Origin: Pseudanabaena biceps
GTDB taxonomy: Bacteria > Cyanobacteriota > Cyanobacteriia > Pseudanabaenales > Pseudanabaenaceae
Direction: 5' to 3'
Assembly (NCBI GenBank): GCA_013361095.1
Contig: JAATWA010000001.1
Span: 3,131,001 to 3,195,000 of the forward strand
DNA: 64,000 bases
The notes below the pieces were generated by a model. That model had not been told where the DNA came from. It did not search any database and saw only the letters and a program-made list of their open reading frames with translations. Below are positions 25,623-33,162 of this stretch, piece after piece. Every line of letters begins with the position of its first letter. The stretch's first letter is position 1. A program made the position numbers and the translations under genes.

Positions 25623-26447
25623 ATGGAACTTGTTGCTTATTTGCATAGTGAAACAATTTGCGAACGCTTACACCAAGGTGAATCAGTTGATCAAACCCTA
25701 AATTGTCAGTTGCTTGATGCGATCGCTGATTCTTCCCGTCATGCCAAATCTATTGTATGTGTGGGCTTAGCCGCAGGAGCGATCGCTATGAATGTCGCGC
25801 CGATCGCGGCTTTTGCCTACACTCCTGAAATTGCACTTGTCCAAGATCTACTGGCTAGACGCGGATTTAATCCTGGACAGATTGATGGAGTTAAAGGAGA
25901 TAGCACCATTGAAGCAATTAGAGCAGCTCAAGTTTTTTATGGGCTAGAAGCCGATGGTGTTGTTGGTACTAGTACCTTGGCAGCATTACAAGAAGACACC
26001 TATGAAATCGGTACAACTCCTGCCACTCCAGAAGCTCCAGCACCTGAGACTAGTTCTGATGCTGTCAAAAATGTACAACAGTTGCTTAGCGATCGCGGGT
26101 TTTATGGCGGTGCGATCGATGGCATTAAAGGAGCAATGACAGAAGAAGCGATATTTTTGGCTCAAAAAACCTATGGCTTGATCGCCGATGGTGTTGCGGG
26201 ATCGCTAACTATTGCGGCTTTAGAGGCCGACACTTTTGGTGGCTATTCTGCCCAAACTGGTGATGCTGTCTATAGTTCTGTTAGAGAGGGGCAAGTACTA
26301 TTGAGTGATCTTGGCTTCTATAAGGGAGAAATTGACGGAATCCAAGGCTCTAAAACCACAGCCGCAATTAAAGCTGCCCAGAGTTATTATGGGTTGACGG
26401 TTGATGGCGTTCTTGGCAGTGAAACTTTAAGTGCTTTGCAAGCATAA
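25623..26447 (+). CDS. Protein with three peptidoglycan-binding (PG_binding_1) domains
   Basis: 274 residues. After about 65 residues with one hydrophobic stretch (IVCVGLAAGAIAMNVAPIAA) come three repeats of about 65-70 residues, each with the pattern VQ-LL--RGF--G-IDG--G--T--AI--AQ--YGL-ADGV-G. These bind cell-wall peptides. No catalytic domain is fused. Its long 5' leader contains a candidate structured RNA, so expression may be controlled at the RNA level. Confidence 0.9.
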   Translation: MELVAYLHSETICERLHQGESVDQTLNCQLLDAIADSSRHAKSIVCVGLAAGAIAMNVAPIAAFAYTPEIALVQDLLARRGFNPGQIDGVKGDSTIEAIRAAQVFYGLEADGVVGTSTLAALQEDTYEIGTTPATPEAPAPETSSDAVKNVQQLLSDRGFYGGAIDGIKGAMTEEAIFLAQKTYGLIADGVAGSLTIAALEADTFGGYSAQTGDAVYSSVREGQVLLSDLGFYKGEIDGIQGSKTTAAIKAAQSYYGLTVDGVLGSETLSALQA

Positions 26448-26452
26448 AAATT

Positions 26453-26479
26453 TTGAAGTAGCAAAATTTGCTACTTCAA
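26453..26479. repeat. Hairpin TTGAAGTAGCAAA
   Basis: Thirteen-base arms with one central base, overlapping the next hairpin by four bases. Confidence 0.8.
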
Positions 26480-26540
26480 TCAGCCCACAAAATAGAGTGG
26501 CGGTGCTTTGCACCGCCACTCTATTTTGTGGGCTGATTGA
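26476..26540. repeat. Hairpin with 31-base perfect arms, TTT loop
   Basis: Arms begin TCAATCAGCCCACAAAATAG and end AGTGGCGGTGC. One of the longest perfect stems in the window. Confidence 0.92.
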
Positions 26541-26550
26541 GCGTGATTCT

Positions 26551-26623
26551 CAAAAAACAAGAAACGAGTTGCAGCGCTTTGCGCCGCAACTCGTTTCTTG
26601 TTTTTTGGAAAGCGCAAAACGCT
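26551..26623. repeat. Hairpin CAAAAAACAAGAAACGAG, TTT loop, plus terminal module
   Basis: 27-base arms at 26551-26607 with one mismatch. The small AGCG/CGCT hairpin at 26611-26623 is followed by GTA, matching the TACAGC end of families B and F read backwards. Confidence 0.82.
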
Positions 26624-26658
26624 GTATCAACTAAAACTAATTTGGTGAGAAAAAATAT

Positions 26659-26985
26659 CTATTTACCGCTTATTTTGGCTTTGTATCCCAAGCCTACTAA
26701 GAACTGCAAGATTTTTTGAGTGCAGTCGCCTTGAATCTCGATCGCCTGTTCTTTGGCAGTGCCACCCGCGCCGCATTGATTTTTTAACTGCTTAGTTAAC
26801 TTAGCTAGGGCTTCAGGAGTAGTCTGAAATCCTGTCACCTCAGTTACAGTTTTGCCACCCCGACCTCGACGAGTTGCTTGAATCCGCACATTTTGTTGTT
26901 GAGGCGGAAGATCAACTATATTTTGGTCATTGTCATCTTCTTCGGGTGCGCCAAACTCTCTATACACCACACGATTTTTGGTCAT
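26659..26985 (-). CDS. SUI1/eIF1-family translation factor
   Basis: 108 residues: an acidic N-terminus of about 45 residues followed by the SUI1 fold (IQATRRGRGGKTVTEVTGF, KQLKNQCGAGGTAKEQAIEI, IQGDCTQKILQFLVGLGYKA). Bacterial members (YciH) influence start-codon fidelity. The length matches YciH-type proteins. Confidence 0.92.
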   Translation of the reverse strand: MTKNRVVYREFGAPEEDDNDQNIVDLPPQQQNVRIQATRRGRGGKTVTEVTGFQTTPEALAKLTKQLKNQCGAGGTAKEQAIEIQGDCTQKILQFLVGLGYKAKISGK

Positions 26986-27044
26986 TGCTTTAACTAATCG
27001 CTAAATTAATCATCTCTGGAAAGTATATCTGTCGCCATTTATTT

Positions 27045-27077
27045 AGTGTGAGGCGGCGCTTCGCGCCGCCTCACACT
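27045..27077. repeat. Hairpin AGTGTGAGGCGGCGC, TTC loop
   Basis: Perfect 15-base arms; the outer CACTGTTTTTTG flank recalls the AAACAGTGTG arms at 13096. Confidence 0.88.
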
Positions 27078-27114
27078 GTTTTTTGATTTGATTTGTCCTG
27101 ATATTTGTCGGTGA

Positions 27115-27155
27115 ATAATTATTGTTGCGCGGCAAAGCCGCGCAACAATAATTAT
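27115..27155. repeat. Family G palindrome, AAA loop
   Basis: Perfect 19-base arms ATAATTATTGTTGCGCGGC. It provides the stop codon of the next gene (TAA at 27152-27154). Confidence 0.9.
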
Positions 27156-27766
27156 GACTCCACCCAAGCTGATTGCCATGCTAGTTCTGCTTCAGCGATT
27201 CGCTTTTGGTGATACTTCTTTTCTAATTCTTTATGCAAATGAGCGAGTCTTGCGGAGAGAACACGCAATTCTCCACGGCAGGACATAACTTGGCGATCGG
27301 TAAACTCAATTTCAGCTAGCCGAATGCTCATTTGGAGTGGTTTACCATCTTGAGTTTTGTCTGCATTCTCAACCCCACTTAAAACCTTGTGCTTAACTAA
27401 GAGTTGGTTTAATGTCTCCATGCTGTCATTAAGCAGCTTACTAAGCAATGTGTCTAGATTTTCCTGATTAGTACGACTCTCGCGATCGCATTGCTCTAAA
27501 ACTTTTTGCATTTGATCAGTCAATGAATTGACCGTTTGGCGCAACTCATCTTGTAAATTTTGGCGTTTAGATAGAGTAAGTTCTAAAAATGCATCTGGCC
27601 ATTTTTGGGTGCAAAACTTAAAAACTGCCAGCAATATTTGCTGTTGAGTTGCTATAGCGATCGCCCTTGCATAATCAACGTGAATAATATCGATACGACT
27701 AACTACATCAGCGATCGCTTGCTGAACATTTTGAATATCTTGATCAATACGCACCAGCATCGTCAT
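27152..27766 (-). CDS. Coiled-coil protein of unknown function
   Basis: 204 residues, nearly all helical with heptad-like Leu/Ile spacing (about residues 65-130 and 160-195: LSARLAHLHKELEKKYHQKR). No signal peptide or membrane segment. I do not recognise a family. Its stop codon lies inside the family G palindrome, so the C-terminus may have been redefined by that insertion. Confidence 0.65.
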   Translation of the reverse strand: MTMLVRIDQDIQNVQQAIADVVSRIDIIHVDYARAIAIATQQQILLAVFKFCTQKWPDAFLELTLSKRQNLQDELRQTVNSLTDQMQKVLEQCDRESRTNQENLDTLLSKLLNDSMETLNQLLVKHKVLSGVENADKTQDGKPLQMSIRLAEIEFTDRQVMSCRGELRVLSARLAHLHKELEKKYHQKRIAEAELAWQSAWVES

Positions 27767-27799
27767 AGGTCGTGTTATTTATTGGTCGGCAGACTACAG

Positions 27800-27886
27800 A
27801 ATATAAAACCCCAAAAAGCCAATTTGCCCGCAAAGCGGGCAAATTGGCTTTTTGGGGTTCTGGTTTTTATTATGACAAGGTACTTA
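27800..27886 (-). mobile_element. Family E element, copy 3, inverted and truncated
   Basis: The end GACAAGGTACTTA is the complement of the E left end. Central hairpin 27807-27859 has 25-base arms (AACCCCAAAAAGCC, ending TTGCCCGC) and an AAA loop. The stem sequence differs from copies 1 and 2 although the flank is the same. The distal end has decayed. Confidence 0.75.
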
Positions 27887-27920
27887 ACGTTTTGCGACTA
27901 AACCCAAGCCAAGAAATTTG

Positions 27921-27949
27921 TTTAAAGCATTGCTACGCAACGCTTTAAA
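27921..27949. repeat. Decayed family B stem
   Basis: Arms TTTAAAGCATTGC with one mismatch and a TAC loop, preceded by AAGCCAAGAAATTTG, which resembles the B left flank. Confidence 0.6.
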
Positions 27950-27958
27950 TCAGTACAT

Positions 27959-28011
27959 AAAACCAAGAATCAAGTGGCGACGCTTTGCGCCATCACTTGA
28001 TTCTTAGTTTT
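27959..28011. repeat. Family A hairpin with three mismatches, TTT loop
   Basis: 25-base arms AAAACCAAGAATCAAG. All three mispaired positions are transition differences, suggesting an old copy drifting by point mutation. Confidence 0.8.
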
Positions 28012-28057
28012 TATGCATTCTCTAATTTGGAGAACGCATCAAGGTATGAAGAAAAAA

Positions 28058-28687
28058 TTAAGCTGCGGGTTGCTCTTCAGTAGCAACTTCTTCGCCAACT
28101 ACAAAGCGCACAAAACGGCGAACCTTAACGTTTTCGTTAAGCTTAGAACCAGTTTGTTTAACTAGCTCATCGACGGTAATACTTTGATCTTTGATATAAG
28201 GCTGGTCGATCAAACATAACTCTTTCAGACGCTTTTCAATACGTCCAAGAACGATTTTGTCACGAATGGCGGCTGGCTTGCTAGCAAGATCATCTTTACC
28301 TGCTTCGATCGCCTTTTCTTTTTCGACAAACTCAGTGGGAATATCAGCAACACTGACATATTCCACATTAGGACAAGCAGCAATTTGCTTAGCTACACTA
28401 TCAGCTAATTCCTTAAGTTCTTCACGGCGGGCTACGAAGTCAGTTTCACAGTTAACTTCGACTAGCACACCAATGCGGCTACCGAAGTGAATATAACTAT
28501 GAACAATACCTTCTGTAGCTGCACGGCTGGCTTTTTTGACAGCAGAGGCTAAGCCCTTTTGTCTAAGATATTCAGTAGCTTTGGTGAAATCGCCTTCAGA
28601 ATCAACGAGGGCTGCCTTACAGTCTTTAATACCTGCGCCAGTTCTGGCGCGTAGTTCTTGAATTTGTTGGGTTGTAATGTCTGCCAT
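28058..28687 (-). CDS. tsf: Elongation factor Ts
   Basis: Nucleotide-exchange factor for EF-Tu, 209 residues. N-terminal UBA-like domain with RTGAGIKDCKAALVDSEGDF and core motif EVNCETDFVARREEL are intact. The length is typical of the short cyanobacterial EF-Ts. The usual upstream neighbour rpsB is not here; the next gene upstream is divergent bolA. Confidence 0.95.
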   Translation of the reverse strand: MADITTQQIQELRARTGAGIKDCKAALVDSEGDFTKATEYLRQKGLASAVKKASRAATEGIVHSYIHFGSRIGVLVEVNCETDFVARREELKELADSVAKQIAACPNVEYVSVADIPTEFVEKEKAIEAGKDDLASKPAAIRDKIVLGRIEKRLKELCLIDQPYIKDQSITVDELVKQTGSKLNENVKVRRFVRFVVGEEVATEEQPAA

Positions 28688-28884
28688 ATTAATAAGCTTG
28701 TTTGGGGACGTCTAAGGCAACATTTCGAGGAGCTTGGAGTTTTGCTCGTTGCCGAAAATATCTCTAAAATGTTGTTTGCAGTACTCTAAGTTACCACAAT
28801 TCAGTGTACACAGCTTTTTGCTAAATCCAATTTCAGCAACAGATATAATTGCTCGCAGTAGCTTAGTAAAAAACGACTAAAAAT

Positions 28885-29196
28885 ATGGATGCGATCGCCA
28901 CAATTACGAATACATTGCAGGACAAAATTGGCGCAACAGTTGTAGAAATAGCTGATCGTAGCGATTTGCACAAACATCATCAAGGACGGATGAATGCTCC
29001 TGCTGGCAGTGGTCATTATGATGCGGTGATTGTGGCGACAGGTTTTGCAGGGAAGACCATGATGCAGCAACATCGCATGGTTTATGACGCTCTCGCTGAT
29101 CAGATGCAAACAACAATTCACGCGCTATCTCTCAAAACTTATTCCCCTGAGCAATGGCAACAAAATCAGAGCGCAAATCACATAAATCTAGACTGA
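28885..29196 (+). CDS. bolA: BolA family protein
   Basis: 103 residues with the class II KH-like BolA core: SDLHKHHQGR, then HYDAVIVATGFAGKTMMQQHRMVY. BolA proteins pair with monothiol glutaredoxins in iron-sulfur handling. No glutaredoxin gene follows. The start ATG overlaps an HIP1 site (GCGATCGC) in codons 3-5. Its TGA stop abuts a family F element. Confidence 0.92.
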   Translation: MDAIATITNTLQDKIGATVVEIADRSDLHKHHQGRMNAPAGSGHYDAVIVATGFAGKTMMQQHRMVYDALADQMQTTIHALSLKTYSPEQWQQNQSANHINLD

Positions 29197-29301
29197 TACA
29201 GCGCCTTGCGCTAACTTAAACCCCAGAGAAATTCGTGAAAGCGCTGCGAAGCGGCGCTTTCACAAATTTCTCTGTACTACTTAAAGCCTCAATAGGCTGT
29301 A
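29197..29301 (+). mobile_element. Family F element, copy 1 (105 bp)
   Basis: Ends TACAGC and GCTGTA. Hairpin 29224-29274 has 24-base arms (CAGAGAAATTCGTGAAAGCG) and a GAA loop. It matches copy 2 at 62122-62226 over the whole length with only a few substitutions. Confidence 0.85.
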
Positions 29302-29324
29302 TAGCGTTTCACAGTCGAGTTATA

Positions 29325-29363
29325 GAGAATTGTTTCCCCGCCGAAGGCGGGGAAACAATTCTC
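29325..29363. repeat. Hairpin GAGAATTGTTTCCCCGCC, GAA loop
   Basis: Perfect 18-base arms close to the HD-like gene's stop. Confidence 0.88.
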
Positions 29364-29381
29364 TTGCTTGAAAAGAGCTTT

Positions 29382-30740
29382 TTATCGACAGAGGGCTGAC
29401 TTTCGCGAATCAAACAAATTAAATACTGCACCTTTAATCGTAGACATTACATGGGGATCGCAACTGTCTATTAATTCTTCCGCCGTCATTCCCCCTTTAA
29501 AAAACTCTTTCGATAGTTTGAGCATTCTTTGCATTTCCAAAAAGCCGATGGACTTCACCATAAACGTCGCTACAGGTGAGTTTTTAACATCGTAACTAGA
29601 ATCAACAGTCCGTCCCTTATCGAGCAGTTCTAAAACCTCCGCCTCGATCGCAGTGGTGGGTTGGCAAGGCTCCGCAATTTCTGGTAAAAACCGCTCTAAA
29701 CCGATCACTGCCATATCCTCTATTGGCAATTCTCCCATCATCATCGAGAGAGAAATATCCCGCCCAATCCGAAATGATAAAGCTTCTAAAATAGCGATCG
29801 AAGTTAATTTTGTCCCCAAATAAAGTCTTGCTACTTCTAGATTTTGCTTGGTTTGTGCGAGTAATTTGTAATAGGTTTTCTCGTCTGGTTCATTACGATA
29901 GCGCCGAAATACAATTTCAGGGGACAGGAAGTTCATAAACCCTTCCATTTTTTGGATAGAAACCCGATAACCATGCACACTATAGGAATTCACATTTCTA
30001 AGGTCATGATTTGTTTCGGGAATTAAGTTCCATGTATTGTTAAGAAATCTCGATGAATTAGGGCTAGCAAAGTTCTCCACATCCCGATTAGATAGGCGCA
30101 CCGCCCTCATTACTACTTCAGCAATTTTCTGATCATCCCACCCAAAATTAAAAGTTTCATTTGCATTTACTAAGCGCCCAAAAAGCAAGTCAGAAGGAGT
30201 TAGTCCAGAATTCAATGGAGCGCGAAAAGGAATGGTTGCTTCTATACAGGCAGCAATCTCGGTGAGGTGAGGCAGGGATAATATTTTATCCAGCGCTTTG
30301 GCGGCAATTATGGCACTCAAAAATTCATTCTGCCCAGACATCGGCATTAGTGCTTGTCCATGCTGAAATCCAAACAGCATCAGCACCATGTTAAAAATTA
30401 CATCCTCTTGCAACTCTGGAGGAGTGAGAATTACTAGTTGTTCGCGATCCTCTTTGACATAGGGAGAAATAAAGCGGCTGATATTAACACTAATCCCCTG
30501 ATCGACTTGCACATAAACTAAATCATGAAATATTGCCGATATAATCTCGATCGCATCGCCACCTTCCCCTACCTCAAAGATGTGATTGGGAGTATGAAAT
30601 GATCGCCAAGGTCCTGTCATGGTTTGGATAATCAAGTTAGATATTTTTTCTAATTGCTCTTTATCAACATGTCCCCCTAAATCAGCGATCGCTGATGCCA
30701 GACAATTTAGACATTTTTGCTTATCTGTTGCTGTAGCCAT
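29382..30740 (-). CDS. HD-like (predicted metal-dependent) domain protein
   Basis: 452 residues. An N-terminal segment carries an HD-type pattern: WRSFHTPNHIFEV (His49, His53) followed by AIFHDLVYVQVD (His72-Asp73), as in small metal-dependent phosphohydrolases. The remaining 380 residues are mostly helical with no motif I recognise. No signal peptide is evident. Whether it hydrolyses a phosphoester, and which, is unknown. Confidence 0.6.
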   Translation of the reverse strand: MATATDKQKCLNCLASAIADLGGHVDKEQLEKISNLIIQTMTGPWRSFHTPNHIFEVGEGGDAIEIISAIFHDLVYVQVDQGISVNISRFISPYVKEDREQLVILTPPELQEDVIFNMVLMLFGFQHGQALMPMSGQNEFLSAIIAAKALDKILSLPHLTEIAACIEATIPFRAPLNSGLTPSDLLFGRLVNANETFNFGWDDQKIAEVVMRAVRLSNRDVENFASPNSSRFLNNTWNLIPETNHDLRNVNSYSVHGYRVSIQKMEGFMNFLSPEIVFRRYRNEPDEKTYYKLLAQTKQNLEVARLYLGTKLTSIAILEALSFRIGRDISLSMMMGELPIEDMAVIGLERFLPEIAEPCQPTTAIEAEVLELLDKGRTVDSSYDVKNSPVATFMVKSIGFLEMQRMLKLSKEFFKGGMTAEELIDSCDPHVMSTIKGAVFNLFDSRKSALCR

Positions 30741-31010
30741 CCAATCATCTCCGCGTTTGATGTCTTTAGTAATTTTTTTCGAGTTTCCAGCAGTATTTAC
30801 AACGTTCTTCGATTACCTTACCCTCGAAATGCCAGTAATAAAGCCTAGCAAACTAGGAAAATTGCTTAATAAGCTTATTAATTTGACCTTGTTTTGTAGG
30901 CTGTGATGTAAGCGCGTGTCGTTGTAGATATTTTGCATTGCATGAGACTAAAACTATACTTTTGTTTTGATTGGATTTGTCTGAGTAGATAAGCATATTT
31001 AAAAGCTAGG
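30741..31010. other. Promoter-side gap upstream of the HD-like gene
   Basis: 270 AT-rich bases without a hairpin repeat or convincing ORF; it presumably holds the promoter of the HD-like gene. Confidence 0.4.
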
Positions 31011-31054
31011 CTTAAGACCTGTGGCGATCGCGCAGCGATGCCACAGGTCTTAAG
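31011..31054. repeat. Hairpin CTTAAGACCTGTGGC around an HIP1-like core
   Basis: Fifteen-base arms; the 14-base centre contains GATCGCGCAGCGAT, so an HIP1-like sequence sits in the loop. Confidence 0.8.
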
Positions 31055-31077
31055 TTTTACATTTATTTGTGTAGTCT

Positions 31078-31126
31078 AAGAATATTTTTGAAAGGCTGGC
31101 GAAACCAGCCTTTCAAAAATATTCTT
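31078..31126. repeat. Hairpin AAGAATATTTTTGAAAGG
   Basis: 22-base arms with a CGAAA loop. The right arm ends at the TA where D copy 3 begins. Confidence 0.88.
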
Positions 31127-31221
31127 ACTCCCTTCCCAGTGAATGATTAGGGTTGCGCGGCTCCGCCGCGCAACCCTAATCATTCACTTTATAACCGATA
31201 TTCTTTTAGGGGGAAAGAAGT
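31127..31221 (+). mobile_element. Family D element, copy 3 (95 bp)
   Basis: Left end ACTCCCTTCCCAGTGAATGA; right end GGGGGAAAGAAGT, a worn inverted repeat. Same length and TA junctions as the other D copies, but the stem is different (GATTAGGGTTGCGCGG, TCC-type loop). Confidence 0.75.
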
Positions 31222-31235
31222 ATGCAAAATAAATT

Positions 31236-31288
31236 ACCAAAACCCGTAAAGTTTCGCCCCGCAGGGGCGAAACTTTACGGGTTTTGGT
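31236..31288. repeat. Hairpin ACCAAAACCCGTAAAG, GCA loop
   Basis: Perfect 25-base arms ending TTTCGCCCC. Confidence 0.9.
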
Positions 31289-31373
31289 TTGTAATTAATT
31301 ATGCTTAGCTACTTAGTTTTTATATTGATTGGGCTTAGCTACTTATAGCCAGTGCTTTACGCTTTCTTAAAAC

Positions 31374-31426
31374 CCAAGAAGATTTTTGAAAGGCTGGCTT
31401 CGCCAGCCTTTCAAAAATCTTCTTGG
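31374..31426. repeat. Hairpin CCAAGAAGATTTTTGAAAGG, TTC loop
   Basis: Perfect 25-base arms ending CTGGC; the stem resembles the one at 31078. Confidence 0.9.
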
Positions 31427-31434
31427 ACTACACA

Positions 31435-31468
31435 AATTCACAAAAGTATTGGCACACTTTTGTGAATT
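31435..31468. repeat. Hairpin AATTCACAAAAGT
   Basis: Thirteen-base perfect arms with an eight-base loop (ATTGGCAC). Confidence 0.75.
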
Positions 31469-31492
31469 CAAAAATAAACCGAGCAAAGGTTT

Positions 31493-31527
31493 TAACACAA
31501 GAAATAGCTTTGCTATTTCTTGTGTTA
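31493..31527. repeat. Hairpin TAACACAAGAAATAGC, TTT loop
   Basis: Perfect 16-base arms, the last of the cluster before the M16 peptidase gene. Confidence 0.85.
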
Positions 31528-31604
31528 GTGTTATGTATCACAGAATACTTTGTGTCTTGGAAGCTGCTCCATAATAGAATTATTATAATTTCTTAATAAT
31601 TATT

Positions 31605-32966
31605 GTGCCAATAATTTGCGATCGCCTAAAAGTCAATGCTTTATCGACTACGGCTTCACCATCAACTTTTTTAAGGTTAGGGAATGGCGTTACCTTAGTC
31701 CATCAAGAGATGCCTTCAGTTGCAGTGGTCAGTGTCGATATATGGGTAAAGGCGGGAGCAGTTAATGACTCTGATCAAGCGGTGGGGATGGCACATTTTT
31801 TAGAGCATATGATTTTTAAGGGGACAGAGGCGATCGCGGCGGGGGAATTTGATCTGTTGATTGAGTCCGATGGTGGTACTTCTAATGCCGCCACTAGTCA
31901 TGACTATGTGCATTATTCATTTACGGTTAATGCGAGTCGGTTAGCGGTTACCTTGCCCTATCTTTGTCAAATGTTGCTCCATGCCAAAATTGATGACGCG
32001 GAGCTAGAGCAGGAACGCTTAGTCGTATTGGAGGAGTTATCTCAAGGGGTGGATGATCCTGATTGGAAAGCGCATCAACATTTGATGCAAAGTGTCTATG
32101 GGGAGCATTCCTACAGTCGCCCCGTGATCGGCACTGAAGAGATGATTAATGAAATTACGGCGGAACAGATGCGTGAATATCACCGATCGCATTATCGGCC
32201 TGAGCAAATGACCGTGGCGATCGCGGGGGCAGTCAACCGTGAGGATGCGATCAAGATTGTTGATGCAGCTTTTGCTAGTGCCAATAGTTATGGCAGTATT
32301 GGCGGCAAGATTGGTCAAGGTTTGGCGAGTGCCGCTAACTCGCAAAATATTACTGTTGCTGAAAGGTTAAATCTGGCTCAACCCTCTCAGCGTAACTATC
32401 GCCATACAATTGTGTCTTCACAGGTGCAGCATAGTCGCCTTAATCTGGCTTGGATTGGTGCAGATATTCAACAAATTGAGGAAGCAATTTGGTTGGAGTT
32501 AGTCGCAAATATTTTGACGGAAGGGCGATCGTCTCGGCTTATTCGTGAGCTACGCGAAGAATTGGGATGGGTATTGGATATTGATAGCAGTTTTGCGCTC
32601 AGGCAAGAGGCGGGGGTATTTACAATTTCTGCTTACTTAGAGGGCGATCGCTTAGAATTGGTCGAAAGCAAGATCATTAGTCAAATTCAAGACTTGATTG
32701 ATCAACCAATTGCCATCAGTGAGTTAAATAAAGCTAAGCGATCGCTCTGTAATCAATTTACCTTTTCCTTGGAGGCTCCGAGTCAAGTAGCGAGTTTTTT
32801 AGGATATTACAGCTTAATGGGCTGCGAAAATCTTTGTTCTAATTGGTCAACTGCTTACTGTGAGATCATTCGACAGGCTCAGCCAATGGATTTACAAGCT
32901 CTGGTCAAAAAATATCTTGCGCCTGATGCTTATGTGGTCACAAATGTTATTCCTGCAATATCATAA
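31605..32966 (+). CDS. M16-family zinc peptidase, catalytic subunit
   Basis: 453 residues with the inverted zinc motif HFLEH (in MAHFLEHMIFKG) and the distal Glu in VVLEELSQG, so it should be active. The C-terminal half has the RSSRLIRELREELG motif. The start is a GTG. It pairs with a second M16 gene about 200 bases downstream that lacks the zinc ligands, as in bacterial and mitochondrial processing peptidase heterodimers. Its TAA stop is the first three bases of a family E element. Confidence 0.92.
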   Translation: MPIICDRLKVNALSTTASPSTFLRLGNGVTLVHQEMPSVAVVSVDIWVKAGAVNDSDQAVGMAHFLEHMIFKGTEAIAAGEFDLLIESDGGTSNAATSHDYVHYSFTVNASRLAVTLPYLCQMLLHAKIDDAELEQERLVVLEELSQGVDDPDWKAHQHLMQSVYGEHSYSRPVIGTEEMINEITAEQMREYHRSHYRPEQMTVAIAGAVNREDAIKIVDAAFASANSYGSIGGKIGQGLASAANSQNITVAERLNLAQPSQRNYRHTIVSSQVQHSRLNLAWIGADIQQIEEAIWLELVANILTEGRSSRLIRELREELGWVLDIDSSFALRQEAGVFTISAYLEGDRLELVESKIISQIQDLIDQPIAISELNKAKRSLCNQFTFSLEAPSQVASFLGYYSLMGCENLCSNWSTAYCEIIRQAQPMDLQALVKKYLAPDAYVVTNVIPAIS

Positions 32967-33070
32967 GTACCTTGTCATAATAAAAACCAGAACCCAAAGA
33001 AGCTGATTCGCCCGCTTCGCGGGCGAATCAGCTTCTTTGGGTTTTATATTTAATTACGCTTACCTACTTA
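32964..33070 (+). mobile_element. Family E element, copy 2 (107 bp)
   Basis: TAAGTACC at the left and CCTACTTA at the right. Central hairpin 32991-33043, 25-base arms (AACCCAAAGAAGCTG...), loop TTC. Flanks and arms match copy 1 at 1547, whose loop is GAA. Confidence 0.85.
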
Positions 33071-33074
33071 GGCT

Positions 33075-33123
33075 TTTCAGAATAAATAGTGAGGCGTTTT
33101 GCGCCTCACTATTTATTCTGAAA
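33075..33123. repeat. Hairpin TTTCAGAATAAATAGTGAGG
   Basis: 22-base arms with a five-base loop (TTTTG), between the two M16 genes. Confidence 0.85.
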
Positions 33124-33162
33124 TAGGATACCAATAATATTTTATTTTAGGGGATGTGAATC

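Noticed and set aside
31011..31527. Clustered repeats considered as a CRISPR array
   Set aside because: The units differ in sequence and size and have no regular spacers; each is a self-complementary hairpin, and no cas gene is present.
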